Source of the DNA: Flavobacterium psychrotrophum
Lineage (GTDB): Bacteria > Bacteroidota > Bacteroidia > Flavobacteriales > Flavobacteriaceae
Assembly (NCBI RefSeq): GCF_003403075.1
Contig: NZ_CP031557.1
Location: 2,418,001 to 2,482,000 of the forward strand
Direction: 5' to 3'
Length of the DNA stretch: 64,000 bases
Numbering within the stretch: the stretch's first letter is position 1; each line of letters begins with the position of its first letter. Below are positions 1-8,361 of the stretch, one piece after another. A program made the translations under genes and the position numbers. Below the pieces are notes generated by a model. That model did not search any database and had not been told where the DNA came from. It was given only the letters and a program-made list of their open reading frames with translations.

Positions 1-84
1 CTGCTTCACGATCTCACGTGCAGCCTTAAGGATGTTAGCCTTAGTCTCTTCTTTTTGCCTGATTATACGTTCTTTACTTCCCAT
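1..84 (-). CDS. TetR-family transcriptional regulator, N-terminal fragment
   Basis: The first 28 codons of a reverse-strand gene run off the left edge of the window. The start ATG is at 84 and the visible protein opens MGSKERIIRQKEETKANILK, then AAREIVKQ. Basic residues followed by a helix of the form ILKAAREI are typical of the first helix of the TetR DNA-binding domain. The ligand domain is outside the window, so target and ligand cannot be guessed. It lies downstream of csaA on the same strand but has its own promoter-like element, so it is probably transcribed separately. Confidence 0.7.
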   Translation of the reverse strand, partial: MGSKERIIRQKEETKANILKAAREIVKQ

Positions 85-119
85 GTTGTTAGGTATTTAA
101 ATTACTTAACACCGTTAGG

Positions 120-127
120 CAAATTTA
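120..127 (-). promoter_or_regulatory. Predicted Bacteroidota -7 element for the TetR gene
   Basis: On the reverse strand this reads TAAATTTG, a perfect match to the TAnnTTTG element of flavobacterial promoters. It lies about 35 bases upstream of the TetR start codon. No clear TTG -33 box is visible. Confidence 0.5.
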
Positions 128-218
128 CAGTAATTAAATTCATTAAAAAAAATATTGAGTATAATTTTTTCTTATTGTACCATAAGATAAGATTATACAT
201 GGTATACAGCACATTAGT

Positions 219-551
219 TTAGCCAATGCGCAAGCCGTTATCTACCTTAAAATCAGGAGATAAAAGCACTACATCACCGTCCTGCCCTACTGCGCCAAGT
301 ACTAAACATTCGCTCATAAAATTAGCAATCTGTTTTTTAGGAAAGTTAACAACCGCAATTATCTGCCTGTTAACCAGTGCCTCTTTAGTGTAACGCTTAG
401 TTATTTGCGCAGACGTTTTGAGCATTCCCAACTGTTCGCCAAAATCTATCGTAAGCTGAAAGGCAGGTTTGCGTGCATTGGGGAAATCATTAACCTCAAT
501 AATAGTACCCACCCGCATTTCTGTCTTTTCAAATTCTTCCCAGGTAAGCAT
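219..551 (-). CDS. csaA: CsaA-type tRNA-binding domain protein
   Basis: A 110-residue protein that is essentially one tRNA-binding OB-fold (residues about 8-108). The stretch MRVGTIIEV (12-20), the central KTSAQIT and the NFPKKQIANFMSECLVLG segment are characteristic of CsaA and of the C-terminal tRNA-binding domain of methionyl-tRNA synthetase. The length matches the family. CsaA has been described as a cytosolic chaperone with export-related activity and as a tRNA-binding protein; the role here is inferred from homology. It ends the yifB operon, starting two bases after the preceding 76-residue gene. Confidence 0.9.
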   Translation of the reverse strand: MLTWEEFEKTEMRVGTIIEVNDFPNARKPAFQLTIDFGEQLGMLKTSAQITKRYTKEALVNRQIIAVVNFPKKQIANFMSECLVLGAVGQDGDVVLLSPDFKVDNGLRIG

Positions 552-553
552 AC

Positions 554-784
554 TTAATTATTTTTTTTGGCATTTATCAGTTGCCATTGGTCATTAAGGT
601 ATTTTACCTTGTTAACTTCCTTAATAATGTCTGCACGCTCATCTTCATAATATTCAGATGTCTTGTCTGTTTCAGCATCAAGGTCGGCTGCACGCTCCAG
701 TATGTTTAGCATAACGGGCTTAAGCTTTTCCTGTACAAACTGCGGCATATCGCTAAATAAAGTTTCAAGTTCCTGTTTCAGCAT
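554..784 (-). CDS. Small hypothetical protein in the yifB-csaA operon
   Basis: A 76-residue soluble protein, mostly charged helix with many Glu, Asp and Lys, and no signal peptide or membrane segment. I do not recognise a family. Its ATG abuts the stop codon of the upstream membrane-protein gene and its stop lies two bases from the csaA start, so translation is probably coupled. The tight packing supports a real gene, but the function is unknown. Confidence 0.7.
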   Translation of the reverse strand: MLKQELETLFSDMPQFVQEKLKPVMLNILERAADLDAETDKTSEYYEDERADIIKEVNKVKYLNDQWQLINAKKNN

Positions 785-1759
785 CTATTTTTTATCTAAA
801 TTTTTAAAATATCTTTTTATCGTCTTTTTGTAGGCACGGGTAAGTTTCTTCTTAACCTGCTCATTGTTAAAATCTTTACCCACATTAAGGCCGTATAATG
901 AAATCCTGGCCCTTTGTTTATCGTCAGAATACGAGTAAAGATAAAACTTTAAATTTCGCAATGTATCATTACCGGCGGTAAATTCTTTAATAATATACAT
1001 ATTAGCAAAGTGCTTGCGGGATGCCCTGAACTCACCTTCCAGCGTATCTCTCCACTGCGCCGTGCGTGCCTTTTTCCAGTCATCATAAGACAGGTTTTTC
1101 TCAAGAAGGCCATGTTTTTGCTGTGATATATATACTTCTTTATCATGTATGCGGGTAGGCGTCCCTACTGTGTCTAAAGTTGGTTCTAAACCTTCTCTTT
1201 TTAAAAGGTAAAGCATTTCAGCGGGGCTATGATTTACATCAAAATAAACACCATTAAAGCTAATATTACCTGTTTCAGGCCTGTAGCTTTCAAGGTACCG
1301 CTGCGGCATAGATGTAGCCATGAGCACTAAAGCACAAGGCACTGCTAAAACTGCCGGATGCAGTTTTGGGTTTTTCATCTTTAAAAAAAGTACTGCCTTA
1401 TAATCTTTAATAATTAAATACGCTAATGGTAAAATCAGCAGGCAAAACAGGTCGGTATAATCAACAACACGGCCCAGGTGCAGGCTAAAAGTTTGGTTTA
1501 ACATATTGGTAAATGGTTGCGAAACAGGGAGTTTCCAGAGGATGAACAACACCGCACTCAGGGCTACTGTACTGGTTTTTAATTTAGGGAAAAGATAAGC
1601 CAGAAACAGAGGCAGCACTATTAGCCCAGCAAGATCTGAAAGTTTACCTGTAACTGCATTACCGTACAGGCCTTTAAAAATGTGGTCATTCAATGCCAGT
1701 AAAAACAACGACATTACAAAGGCGTAATTGAATATATAGCTGTTGTTACGATTTCCCAT
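785..1759 (-). CDS. Hypothetical membrane protein
   Basis: A 324-residue protein with about four or five hydrophobic segments in residues 10-150 (for example FVMSLFLLALNDHIFKG, LAGLIVLPLFLAYLF, LFCLLILPLAYLII and AVLAVPCALVLMAT), followed by a soluble C-terminal half of about 170 residues rich in Lys, Arg and Tyr. No catalytic motif or named family is recognised. It lies between yifB and the 76-residue gene with 18- and 0-base spacing, so it is co-transcribed with them. Confidence 0.75.
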   Translation of the reverse strand: MGNRNNSYIFNYAFVMSLFLLALNDHIFKGLYGNAVTGKLSDLAGLIVLPLFLAYLFPKLKTSTVALSAVLFILWKLPVSQPFTNMLNQTFSLHLGRVVDYTDLFCLLILPLAYLIIKDYKAVLFLKMKNPKLHPAVLAVPCALVLMATSMPQRYLESYRPETGNISFNGVYFDVNHSPAEMLYLLKREGLEPTLDTVGTPTRIHDKEVYISQQKHGLLEKNLSYDDWKKARTAQWRDTLEGEFRASRKHFANMYIIKEFTAGNDTLRNLKFYLYSYSDDKQRARISLYGLNVGKDFNNEQVKKKLTRAYKKTIKRYFKNLDKK

Positions 1760-1777
1760 AATTTATAATTTAAAATA

Positions 1778-3313
1778 TTACCCCAGCCACCCTTCGCGGT
1801 CCAGGCTGCGGTATTGTATGGCTTCACTAATATGTTGCGGTGTAATGGCATCGCTTGTGGCAAGGTCGGCAATGGTGCGGCTCACCTTTAGTATCCTGTC
1901 ATAGGCACGGGCAGAAAGATTTAGGCGCTCCATAGCAGTTTTAAGCAGTTGCAGCGAAGCATCGTCCAGCTTACAGTATTCTCGTATTTGGCGGCTGCTC
2001 ATCTGGGCATTATAATGTACGTTTTCAAACTCTTCAAAACGGCGGGTTTGTATTTCGCGGGCAGCGGTAACACGTGCACGGATGTCTACACTGCTTTCGG
2101 CTTTTTGGTTGTCGCTTAGTTTTTCAAACGGCACGGGTGTAACTTCGATATGGATATCTATCCTGTCAAGCAACGGGCCCGATATTTTGCTCATATAACG
2201 CTGCATTTCATGTGGTGATGAACTAACCGGCGCATCAGGGTCATTAAAGTAACCTCCCGGGCTGGGGTTCATGCTTGCTACAAGCATAAAGCTTGACGGA
2301 TAAGTTATGGTAAATTTAGCACGGCTTATGGTTACCTCGCGGTCTTCCAGCGGCTGGCGCATTACCTCAAGCACTTCGCGCTTAAACTCCGGTAATTCAT
2401 CCAGAAAAAGCACGCCGTTATGCGACATAGAAATTTCTCCGGGCTGCGGAAAACTTCCTCCCCCTACAAGTGCTACATTACTAATGGTGTGGTGCGGGCT
2501 GCGGAAAGGCCGCTGGTTCATAAGCCCTACATTTTTCAGCTTTCCTGCTACGCTGTGTATTTTGGTGGTTTCTAAGGCTTCGCGCAACGTCATGGGTGGC
2601 AGTATACTGGGCAGGCGTTTTGCAAGCATAGTTTTACCGGCTCCCGGAGGGCCTATCAGTATTACGTTATGCCCTCCGGCAGCAGCTATTTCCATACAGC
2701 GTTTTATAGATTCCTGACCTTTAACATCGGCAAAATCAAACTCTGGGAAATCGAGCGTTTTATAAAATTCCTCGCGGGTATTTACTATAGTAGGCTGTAG
2801 TGTACCGCGCCCCTCAAAAAAGTCGATAATTTCGGTTACATTTTCAAGTCCATAGCAATCAAGCCCCGCTACTATGGCAGCTTCCTTTACGTTTTGCTTC
2901 GGCAGAAAAAACCCTTTAAAGCCCTCTTCTTTCGCCTTTATGGCAATGGGCAGCACGCCCCTTATGGGCTGGAGCGAACCATCAAGCGAAAGCTCTCCCA
3001 TTATAATATACTTGTCTACCTCATCGGTCTTTATCTGCCCAGAGGCAGCAAGTATGCCTACGGCAAGGGTAAGGTCGTATGCCGAGCCTTCTTTACGCAC
3101 ATCGGCCGGAGCCATATTAATGGTTATCTTTTTGCCGGGCAGGCTGTAGCCGTTGTTCTTAAGTGCTGCGGCTATGCGGTAGCTGCTTTCTTTAACGGCG
3201 TTATCAGGAAGGCCCACCAGGTGGTAGCCTATACCTTTATCAATATTAACCTCTACGGTTATGGTTGCAGCTTCTACACCAAAGACGGCGCTGCCGAAAA
3301 CTTTTATGAGCAT
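1778..3313 (-). CDS. yifB: YifB/ComM-family Mg-chelatase-like AAA+ ATPase
   Basis: Starting at the ATG at 3313 the product is 511 residues. It has an N-terminal Lon-protease-like ChlI fold (starting MLIKVFGSAVFGVEAATITV), a Mg-chelatase AAA+ domain with Walker A GPPGAGKT near residue 220 and Walker B GVLFLDELPEF near 298, and a C-terminal Mg-chelatase lid domain. An in-frame ATG 72 bases upstream would add residues not seen at the family N-terminus, so the later start was chosen; a TATATTTT promoter-like element at 3343-3350 agrees. Family members such as ComM are hexameric helicases that promote branch migration during natural transformation. First gene of the operon. Confidence 0.9.
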   Translation of the reverse strand: MLIKVFGSAVFGVEAATITVEVNIDKGIGYHLVGLPDNAVKESSYRIAAALKNNGYSLPGKKITINMAPADVRKEGSAYDLTLAVGILAASGQIKTDEVDKYIIMGELSLDGSLQPIRGVLPIAIKAKEEGFKGFFLPKQNVKEAAIVAGLDCYGLENVTEIIDFFEGRGTLQPTIVNTREEFYKTLDFPEFDFADVKGQESIKRCMEIAAAGGHNVILIGPPGAGKTMLAKRLPSILPPMTLREALETTKIHSVAGKLKNVGLMNQRPFRSPHHTISNVALVGGGSFPQPGEISMSHNGVLFLDELPEFKREVLEVMRQPLEDREVTISRAKFTITYPSSFMLVASMNPSPGGYFNDPDAPVSSSPHEMQRYMSKISGPLLDRIDIHIEVTPVPFEKLSDNQKAESSVDIRARVTAAREIQTRRFEEFENVHYNAQMSSRQIREYCKLDDASLQLLKTAMERLNLSARAYDRILKVSRTIADLATSDAITPQHISEAIQYRSLDREGWLG

Positions 3314-3496
3314 ATGGAATGATTGGAGGCGTGAAAGTACGGAAAATATACTTTTAATAGTAATCTGCCATTTTTCTTTGGCCATTAATTATAAACAAAG
3401 AATTTTATACAATGTTAATATTTTTTTTCTTACAACATTTGGTAATATAAGAAAAAAATCTACATTTACAGTATTAAAATTTAAATCAACAACCTA

Positions 3497-4024
3497 ATGA
3501 AAAAATTTATTTTAGCCGCTTTATTAGTGTGCACCGGTATTTGTGTAAATGCACAGAATCTTTTTGAACTTAAATATGACCAACCATTCACTACGCAAGT
3601 AGAAAGTTCTGTTCCCGGAAAAACTGCTGCTGATCTGTATTTAAACACATTAAAATGGATAAATACTGATATGGCAAATGTGCAGGTACATGGCACTAAA
3701 CATGAAATGGACAAAACGGTAACTCTTGAGGCTGAATACCCTGCTCTTATGGCTGTAAATAGTCTTGGCAGCAAAGTTACTTATAAAACCCGTGTTTACA
3801 TAAAACTCGAGTTTTTCGACAATAGATACACATTTAAATACCTTAGCTTGGAATATTACAATCCAACTTTGGGAAAATGGGTAGAATTTTTCATAAACGA
3901 TCAAAAAAATCTTTTCAATAAAAAAGGAGAGTTAAGAAGTATGAATAAGCATGTTGCTGATATTCCTGTGGCTATAAATTCACTATATTTTGATCTCGAC
4001 AAATATTTAAAAGATAGTAAATAA
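3497..4024 (+). CDS. Secreted DUF4468-like protein
   Basis: A 175-residue protein with a clear signal peptide (MKKFILAALLVCTGICVNAQ, cleaved after NAQ). The mature part contains a YKTRVYIKLEFFDNRYTFKYLSLEYYN segment that resembles DUF4468 (TBP-like fold) proteins common in Bacteroidota; this family call is moderate. The gene is divergent from yifB and is followed by a strong terminator hairpin, so it is probably monocistronic. Its role is unknown; periplasmic or outer-surface location is inferred from the signal. Confidence 0.75.
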   Translation: MKKFILAALLVCTGICVNAQNLFELKYDQPFTTQVESSVPGKTAADLYLNTLKWINTDMANVQVHGTKHEMDKTVTLEAEYPALMAVNSLGSKVTYKTRVYIKLEFFDNRYTFKYLSLEYYNPTLGKWVEFFINDQKNLFNKKGELRSMNKHVADIPVAINSLYFDLDKYLKDSK

Positions 4025-4083
4025 TATTTCTTTTTTAACTGTTTACCTACTTAGGGGTTAAAAAAATTATAAACCGCCTCACT

Positions 4084-4118
4084 AATAGCCAAAGCACCGT
4101 TTGTTTTGGCTATTTTTA
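4084..4118 (+). terminator. Hairpin with T-rich tail, directly before the antiporter start
   Basis: Arms AATAGCCAAA (4084-4093) and TTTGGCTATT (4105-4114) pair perfectly over 10 bp with an 11-base loop and are followed by TTTA. It looks like the terminator of the DUF4468-like gene, but it ends only eight bases before the next ATG at 4123, where it would cover the ribosome-loading region. Confidence 0.65.
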
Positions 4119-4122
4119 TAGG

Positions 4123-5373
4123 ATGCCACATTATTTTAAACCCGATAATTACACGCTCATCCTGCTGCTTGCAGGCGGTATTGCACTGCTTGCTGCGGTT
4201 GTGCCCACCATGCTGCGCAAAAGATATATCTCTGCCCCCATAGTATACCTGTTTATAGGCGCGGCAGGTTTTTTTATGTTTAATTATGACGATGTACACC
4301 CCTTAGAACATCTGGGCGAAATACAGCACGTTTCTGAGTTTGTAGTACTCGTAGCCCTTGCCAATGCCGGCCTGCGTATTAAAGAGCCCTTTAAATGGAG
4401 CAGCTGGAAATATGCCGTGCGCTTACTTGTAATTACCATGCCGCTAACCATTATTGTGGCGGCAGTTTTGGGTTGGCAGTTTATGGGTTTTGCCCCGGCT
4501 ACGGCAATGCTGTTTGGCGCACTCATTTCGCCAACCGATCCGGTTTTGGCAAGCGAACTGCAAACATCGGCGCCCGGCAAAGACGACCGTTCTCAAAGTA
4601 AACTTGGCCTAACTGCCGAAGCCGGAATTAACGACGGACTGGCTTTCCCTTTTACATGGCTGGCAATAGCCCTAGTGACTAAAGGCAATGATTACAAAGA
4701 GTGGATAGGCATCTGGCTGCTACATGATGTGCTGATAAAAATGGCATTGGGTGTGGGCATTGGCTTACTAACCGGCTGGGGATTATATAAAATCATTTTT
4801 TCTATAAGCAATAAAGAAGATACCTTGGGGCGCATAAGCCGTGGCATACTGGCACTGGCACTTATACTCCTGCCCTACGCGCTGTGCGAAGTCACGGGCG
4901 GCTACGGGTTTCTTGCCGTGTTTTTTGCAGCCTGTATGTTTAGCCGTTATGAAAAGGGACAAAAGCACATGCACAGCCTGCACGATTTTAATGAGGAGCT
5001 GGAAGCCTTTGCAGTAGCAGCCATCTTTGTTACCATAGGCATTTTTATAGCCCTGCATTACCACTTGCTGCTAAACTTTAACATACTGGCAACGGCACTT
5101 ATCATGGTGCTAGTTGTGCGGCCTTTAACCGGATGGATAGCTTTAGCAGGCAGCGGGCTGAATAACTTCCAAAAATTCGTACTTTCGTTTTATGGTATGC
5201 GCGGCATCGGCTCGCTGTTTTACCTGGCTTTTGCGTTGCAGCAGGCCGATTTTGACCAGCCTAAAAAACTGGTTGCCGTTACTACTGCCACTATTTTCTT
5301 TTCGGTGCTGATACACGGTATTTCGGCAAGGCACGTACAAAAGCGCATCAAAAAATATGATTTTAACGAATAA
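4123..5373 (+). CDS. Cation:proton antiporter (CPA1/NhaP type)
   Basis: A 416-residue polytopic membrane protein with about 11-12 hydrophobic helices. The SPTDPVLASEL motif (about 135-145) and the AEAGINDGLAFPF motif (about 164-176) are the hallmark unwound-helix and Asn-Asp ion-binding motifs of the NhaP/NHE exchanger family. It lacks a long cytoplasmic tail. It should exchange Na+ or K+ for H+ across the inner membrane. The next gene starts six bases after its stop, so the two are likely one operon. Cation specificity cannot be read from the sequence. Confidence 0.9.
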   Translation: MPHYFKPDNYTLILLLAGGIALLAAVVPTMLRKRYISAPIVYLFIGAAGFFMFNYDDVHPLEHLGEIQHVSEFVVLVALANAGLRIKEPFKWSSWKYAVRLLVITMPLTIIVAAVLGWQFMGFAPATAMLFGALISPTDPVLASELQTSAPGKDDRSQSKLGLTAEAGINDGLAFPFTWLAIALVTKGNDYKEWIGIWLLHDVLIKMALGVGIGLLTGWGLYKIIFSISNKEDTLGRISRGILALALILLPYALCEVTGGYGFLAVFFAACMFSRYEKGQKHMHSLHDFNEELEAFAVAAIFVTIGIFIALHYHLLLNFNILATALIMVLVVRPLTGWIALAGSGLNNFQKFVLSFYGMRGIGSLFYLAFALQQADFDQPKKLVAVTTATIFFSVLIHGISARHVQKRIKKYDFNE

Positions 5374-5379
5374 CATTTT

Positions 5380-6738
5380 ATGGATCAAGATACCCTGGTT
5401 ATTATAGGTGGCGATGCAGCCGGTATGTCGGCAGCCTCAAAAGTGCGTCGTGTACATCCTGATAAAAAGATACTGGTTTTTGAAAAATCATCCTATACTT
5501 CCTACTCTGCCTGTGGTATTCCTTACTTTATATCAGGGCTGATAGCATCTGCTGAGAAACTGGTGCGCCGCAGTCCTGAGGAATTCCGCGAAAAATTTAA
5601 TATCGATGTACGCACGCAACACTTGGTACAGGAAGTAGATACTAATAACAAACGCATACGCGTACTGGATAAAGAGAAGAATACCGAATTTTGGCAGTCT
5701 TACGCCCAATTGCTTATTGCTACTGGCGGAAAAGCCTATTGCCCTACCGATATAAAAGGGCATGATGCCGAAAATGTTTTTGGCGTAACTACACTAAAAA
5801 GTGGCATTAATATTGAAAATTACATTAAAGATAAAAAGCCGAAGACTGCCGTTATTATTGGCGGCGGCTATATAGGCCTTGAAATGGCTGAAGCTTTGCT
5901 GATACGCAATATTGAGGTAAAGATCATTAACCGTGGGGAGCAACTCATGAATACCCTAGACCCGGATATGGGTATTTTGATAAGCCAGGCGGTACACAAC
6001 CTGGGCGCCAAAGTATATTTAGGCGAGGCTCTAAAAGCCTTTGAAGTTAAAGATAATAAGGTTACAAAGATTATAACCGATAAGCAGGAAATCACAGCTG
6101 ATATTGTTGTTTTTGGAATGGGTTCATCTCCTAACACGGCATTTTTAGAGGGTTCAGGAATAAAACTGGGAGTCAAAAATGCAATAAAGGTTAATGCCCA
6201 GATGCAAACCAACATACCCGATGTATGGGCAGCCGGCGACTGTACCGAAACCCTGCATCTTGTAAGCAAGCAACATGTACATATAGCACTGGGCACGGTA
6301 GCTAATAAGACAGGACTTGTGGCAGGCAGTAGCATTGCCGGCGAAGCCGCTGTATTTCCGGGGGCGGTGGGCACAGCAGTATGCAAAGTATGCAGCTATG
6401 AGGTGGCACGCACCGGGCTTCAGGAAAAAGAGCTTGAAAAACTGGGTATTGAATATGTAGCTACCACTACCGATAGCCGCACCCGTGCCAACTACTATCC
6501 CGGCAGTAAAAAAATAGTGGTTAAGCTACTCGCCGAAAAAAACAGCGGAAGACTTTTAGGCGGACAGATAATAGGCGAAGAAGGTGCAGCAAAACGCATT
6601 GATGTATTGGCTACAGCCGTTACACACAACCTGACATTACAAAACATCATTGATCTCGATTTATCTTACGCCCCGCCATTCTCTCCCGTTTGGGATCCCG
6701 TGCAAACGTGCGCCAGAAAACTTGTAAAAATGGTGTAA
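5380..6738 (+). CDS. CoA-disulfide reductase / NADH oxidase-family flavoprotein
   Basis: A 452-residue pyridine-nucleotide-disulfide oxidoreductase. It has an FAD-binding N-terminus (VIIGGDAAGMSAASKVRR), a single redox cysteine at about residue 45 in SACGIPY, a NAD(P)H-binding VIIGGGYIGLEMAE near 159-172, an FAD-contact WAAGDCTE, and a dimerisation domain. The single Cys in SxxxCGIPY is the signature of CoA-disulfide reductases, NADH oxidases and NADH peroxidases rather than of glutathione reductase. The substrate could be CoA disulfide, a persulfide or oxygen. No C-terminal rhodanese domain is present. Likely co-transcribed with the upstream antiporter. Confidence 0.85.
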   Translation: MDQDTLVIIGGDAAGMSAASKVRRVHPDKKILVFEKSSYTSYSACGIPYFISGLIASAEKLVRRSPEEFREKFNIDVRTQHLVQEVDTNNKRIRVLDKEKNTEFWQSYAQLLIATGGKAYCPTDIKGHDAENVFGVTTLKSGINIENYIKDKKPKTAVIIGGGYIGLEMAEALLIRNIEVKIINRGEQLMNTLDPDMGILISQAVHNLGAKVYLGEALKAFEVKDNKVTKIITDKQEITADIVVFGMGSSPNTAFLEGSGIKLGVKNAIKVNAQMQTNIPDVWAAGDCTETLHLVSKQHVHIALGTVANKTGLVAGSSIAGEAAVFPGAVGTAVCKVCSYEVARTGLQEKELEKLGIEYVATTTDSRTRANYYPGSKKIVVKLLAEKNSGRLLGGQIIGEEGAAKRIDVLATAVTHNLTLQNIIDLDLSYAPPFSPVWDPVQTCARKLVKMV

Positions 6739-6844
6739 TGCTCTAACCCGGTTGCATACCAAATGCTTAAGCAAATAGGTATCAATTTATAGTTCATGGC
6801 AAAAAATAAGGCGAATCCCGTTTTCCTATTCCCCTTAAAAACCT

Positions 6845-6852
6845 TATATTTG
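6845..6852 (+). promoter_or_regulatory. Predicted -7 element for purB
   Basis: TATATTTG is a perfect TAnnTTTG match, 29 bases upstream of the purB ATG. No TTG box is obvious about 20 bases further up. Confidence 0.55.
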
Positions 6853-6881
6853 CGCGCATAAATAATACAACACAAATATTT

Positions 6882-8234
6882 ATGCATCAATTATCTGAGC
6901 TGAATGCCATATCGCCTATAGACGGCAGGTACAGGAGCAAAACACAGTCGCTTTCCCCTTATTTTTCTGAACAGGCGCTTATTAAATATCGCGTACTGGT
7001 AGAAGTAGAATACTTTATTGCACTTTGCGAACTGCCGCTTCCTCAACTTTCCGGCGTAGACAAAAACCTGTTTGAAGCCCTGCGCGATATCTACAGGAAT
7101 TTTTCGGCAGATGATGCACTTTCCATCAAAGAAATAGAAAAAACGACTAACCACGACGTAAAAGCCGTGGAGTACTTTATAAAAAGCGCTTTTGATAAAC
7201 TGGGCCTTGATGCTTATAAAGAGTTTATCCACTTTGGCCTTACCAGCCAGGACATTAACAATACGGCTATTCCGCTTTCAACCAAAGAAGCGTTTGAAAA
7301 CGTATACCTGCCATCGTTAATTGGCCTTATATCTAAATTAAAAGAACTGAGCACAGAGTGGGCAGATATCCCTATGCTTGCCCGTACCCACGGACAGCCG
7401 GCATCGCCTACCCGCCTGGGCAAAGAAATACATGTATTTGTAGAACGCCTTGAAGAGCAGCTGCGTTTGTTGTTTAACGTGCCGTTTGCCGCAAAATTTG
7501 GTGGTGCTACAGGTAACTTTAATGCACACTTTGTAGCTTACCCTAAAAACGACTGGAGAAAATTCGGCCAGGATTTTGTTGAAGGTACACTGGGGCTTAA
7601 ACACTCTTTTCCTACTACACAAATAGAGCATTACGACCATTTTGCTGCATTTTTTGATGCCCTTAAACGCATCAACAACATCCTTATCGACCTGGATCGC
7701 GACATCTGGACGTATGTATCTATGGACTATTTTAAACAAAGGATAAAAGCAGGCGAAGTAGGATCATCGGCCATGCCACACAAAGTAAACCCTATCGACT
7801 TCGAAAACTCAGAAGGTAACCTGGGTATTGCCAATGCGCTGTTTGAGCACCTTTCGGCAAAACTTCCTATCTCAAGGCTGCAACGCGACCTTACCGATAG
7901 TACTGTGCTGCGCAACGTGGGCGTGCCGATAGGCCATACCATAATTGCTTTTGAGGCTACCCTTAAAGGGCTTAACAAACTACTGCTTAACGCAGATAAA
8001 TTTGCCGAAGACCTTGAAAAAAACTGGGCAGTAGTTGCTGAGGCCATACAAACCATATTGCGCCGTGAGGCCTACCCTAACCCTTATGAGGCACTTAAGG
8101 AACTTACACGTACCAATACCGTTATCAATAAAGAATCTATGCACGCCTTTATAGGCACACTTAATGTAAGCGATGCTGTAAAAGCAGAGTTATTAAATAT
8201 AACACCTGCAAATTATTTAGGCATACAGCCATAA
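6882..8234 (+). CDS. purB: Adenylosuccinate lyase
   Basis: A 450-residue fumarase/aspartase-superfamily enzyme. It cleaves succinyl groups in two purine steps: SAICAR to AICAR, and adenylosuccinate to AMP. Support comes from the N-terminus LNAISPIDGRYRSKT, TTNHDVKAVEYF, the substrate-binding LARTHGQPASPTRLGKE, and the signature loop GSSAMPHKVNP at about 293-303 carrying the catalytic serine. Length matches the long bacterial PurB form. It is cytosolic and apparently monocistronic, bounded by its own promoter and by an inverted-repeat element downstream. Confidence 0.97.
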   Translation: MHQLSELNAISPIDGRYRSKTQSLSPYFSEQALIKYRVLVEVEYFIALCELPLPQLSGVDKNLFEALRDIYRNFSADDALSIKEIEKTTNHDVKAVEYFIKSAFDKLGLDAYKEFIHFGLTSQDINNTAIPLSTKEAFENVYLPSLIGLISKLKELSTEWADIPMLARTHGQPASPTRLGKEIHVFVERLEEQLRLLFNVPFAAKFGGATGNFNAHFVAYPKNDWRKFGQDFVEGTLGLKHSFPTTQIEHYDHFAAFFDALKRINNILIDLDRDIWTYVSMDYFKQRIKAGEVGSSAMPHKVNPIDFENSEGNLGIANALFEHLSAKLPISRLQRDLTDSTVLRNVGVPIGHTIIAFEATLKGLNKLLLNADKFAEDLEKNWAVVAEAIQTILRREAYPNPYEALKELTRTNTVINKESMHAFIGTLNVSDAVKAELLNITPANYLGIQP

Positions 8235-8242
8235 ATGTTAAA

Positions 8243-8355
8243 GCCTGTTTAAATTTAGCCAAAAGGACGGTGTAAAGCCTATTTTTGGAAAAAGCACTGC
8301 AATTTTAAGGAGATAAATCCGTATATTGCTTGTGTCCAACTAAATTTAAACAGGC
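8243..8355. repeat. Inverted-repeat element filling the purB-kefF spacer
   Basis: GCCTGTTTAAATTTAG (8243-8258) and its exact reverse complement CTAAATTTAAACAGGC (8340-8355) face each other across 81 bases. Together they occupy almost the whole 127-base spacer. No target-site duplication is clear. The form fits a small non-autonomous (MITE-like) element or a long-range RNA hairpin, but only this one copy is seen in the window. Confidence 0.7.
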
Positions 8356-8361
8356 CTTTTT

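Noticed and set aside
2307..2717. Antisense open frames inside yifB (also 2874-3149 and 2894-3322)
   Set aside because: They lie opposite a well conserved gene and have no motif or signal; they are shadows of its codon pattern.
3314..3385. Longer N-terminus for YifB
   Set aside because: The family begins with MLIKVFGSAVFGVEA; the extra part overlaps a promoter-like element.
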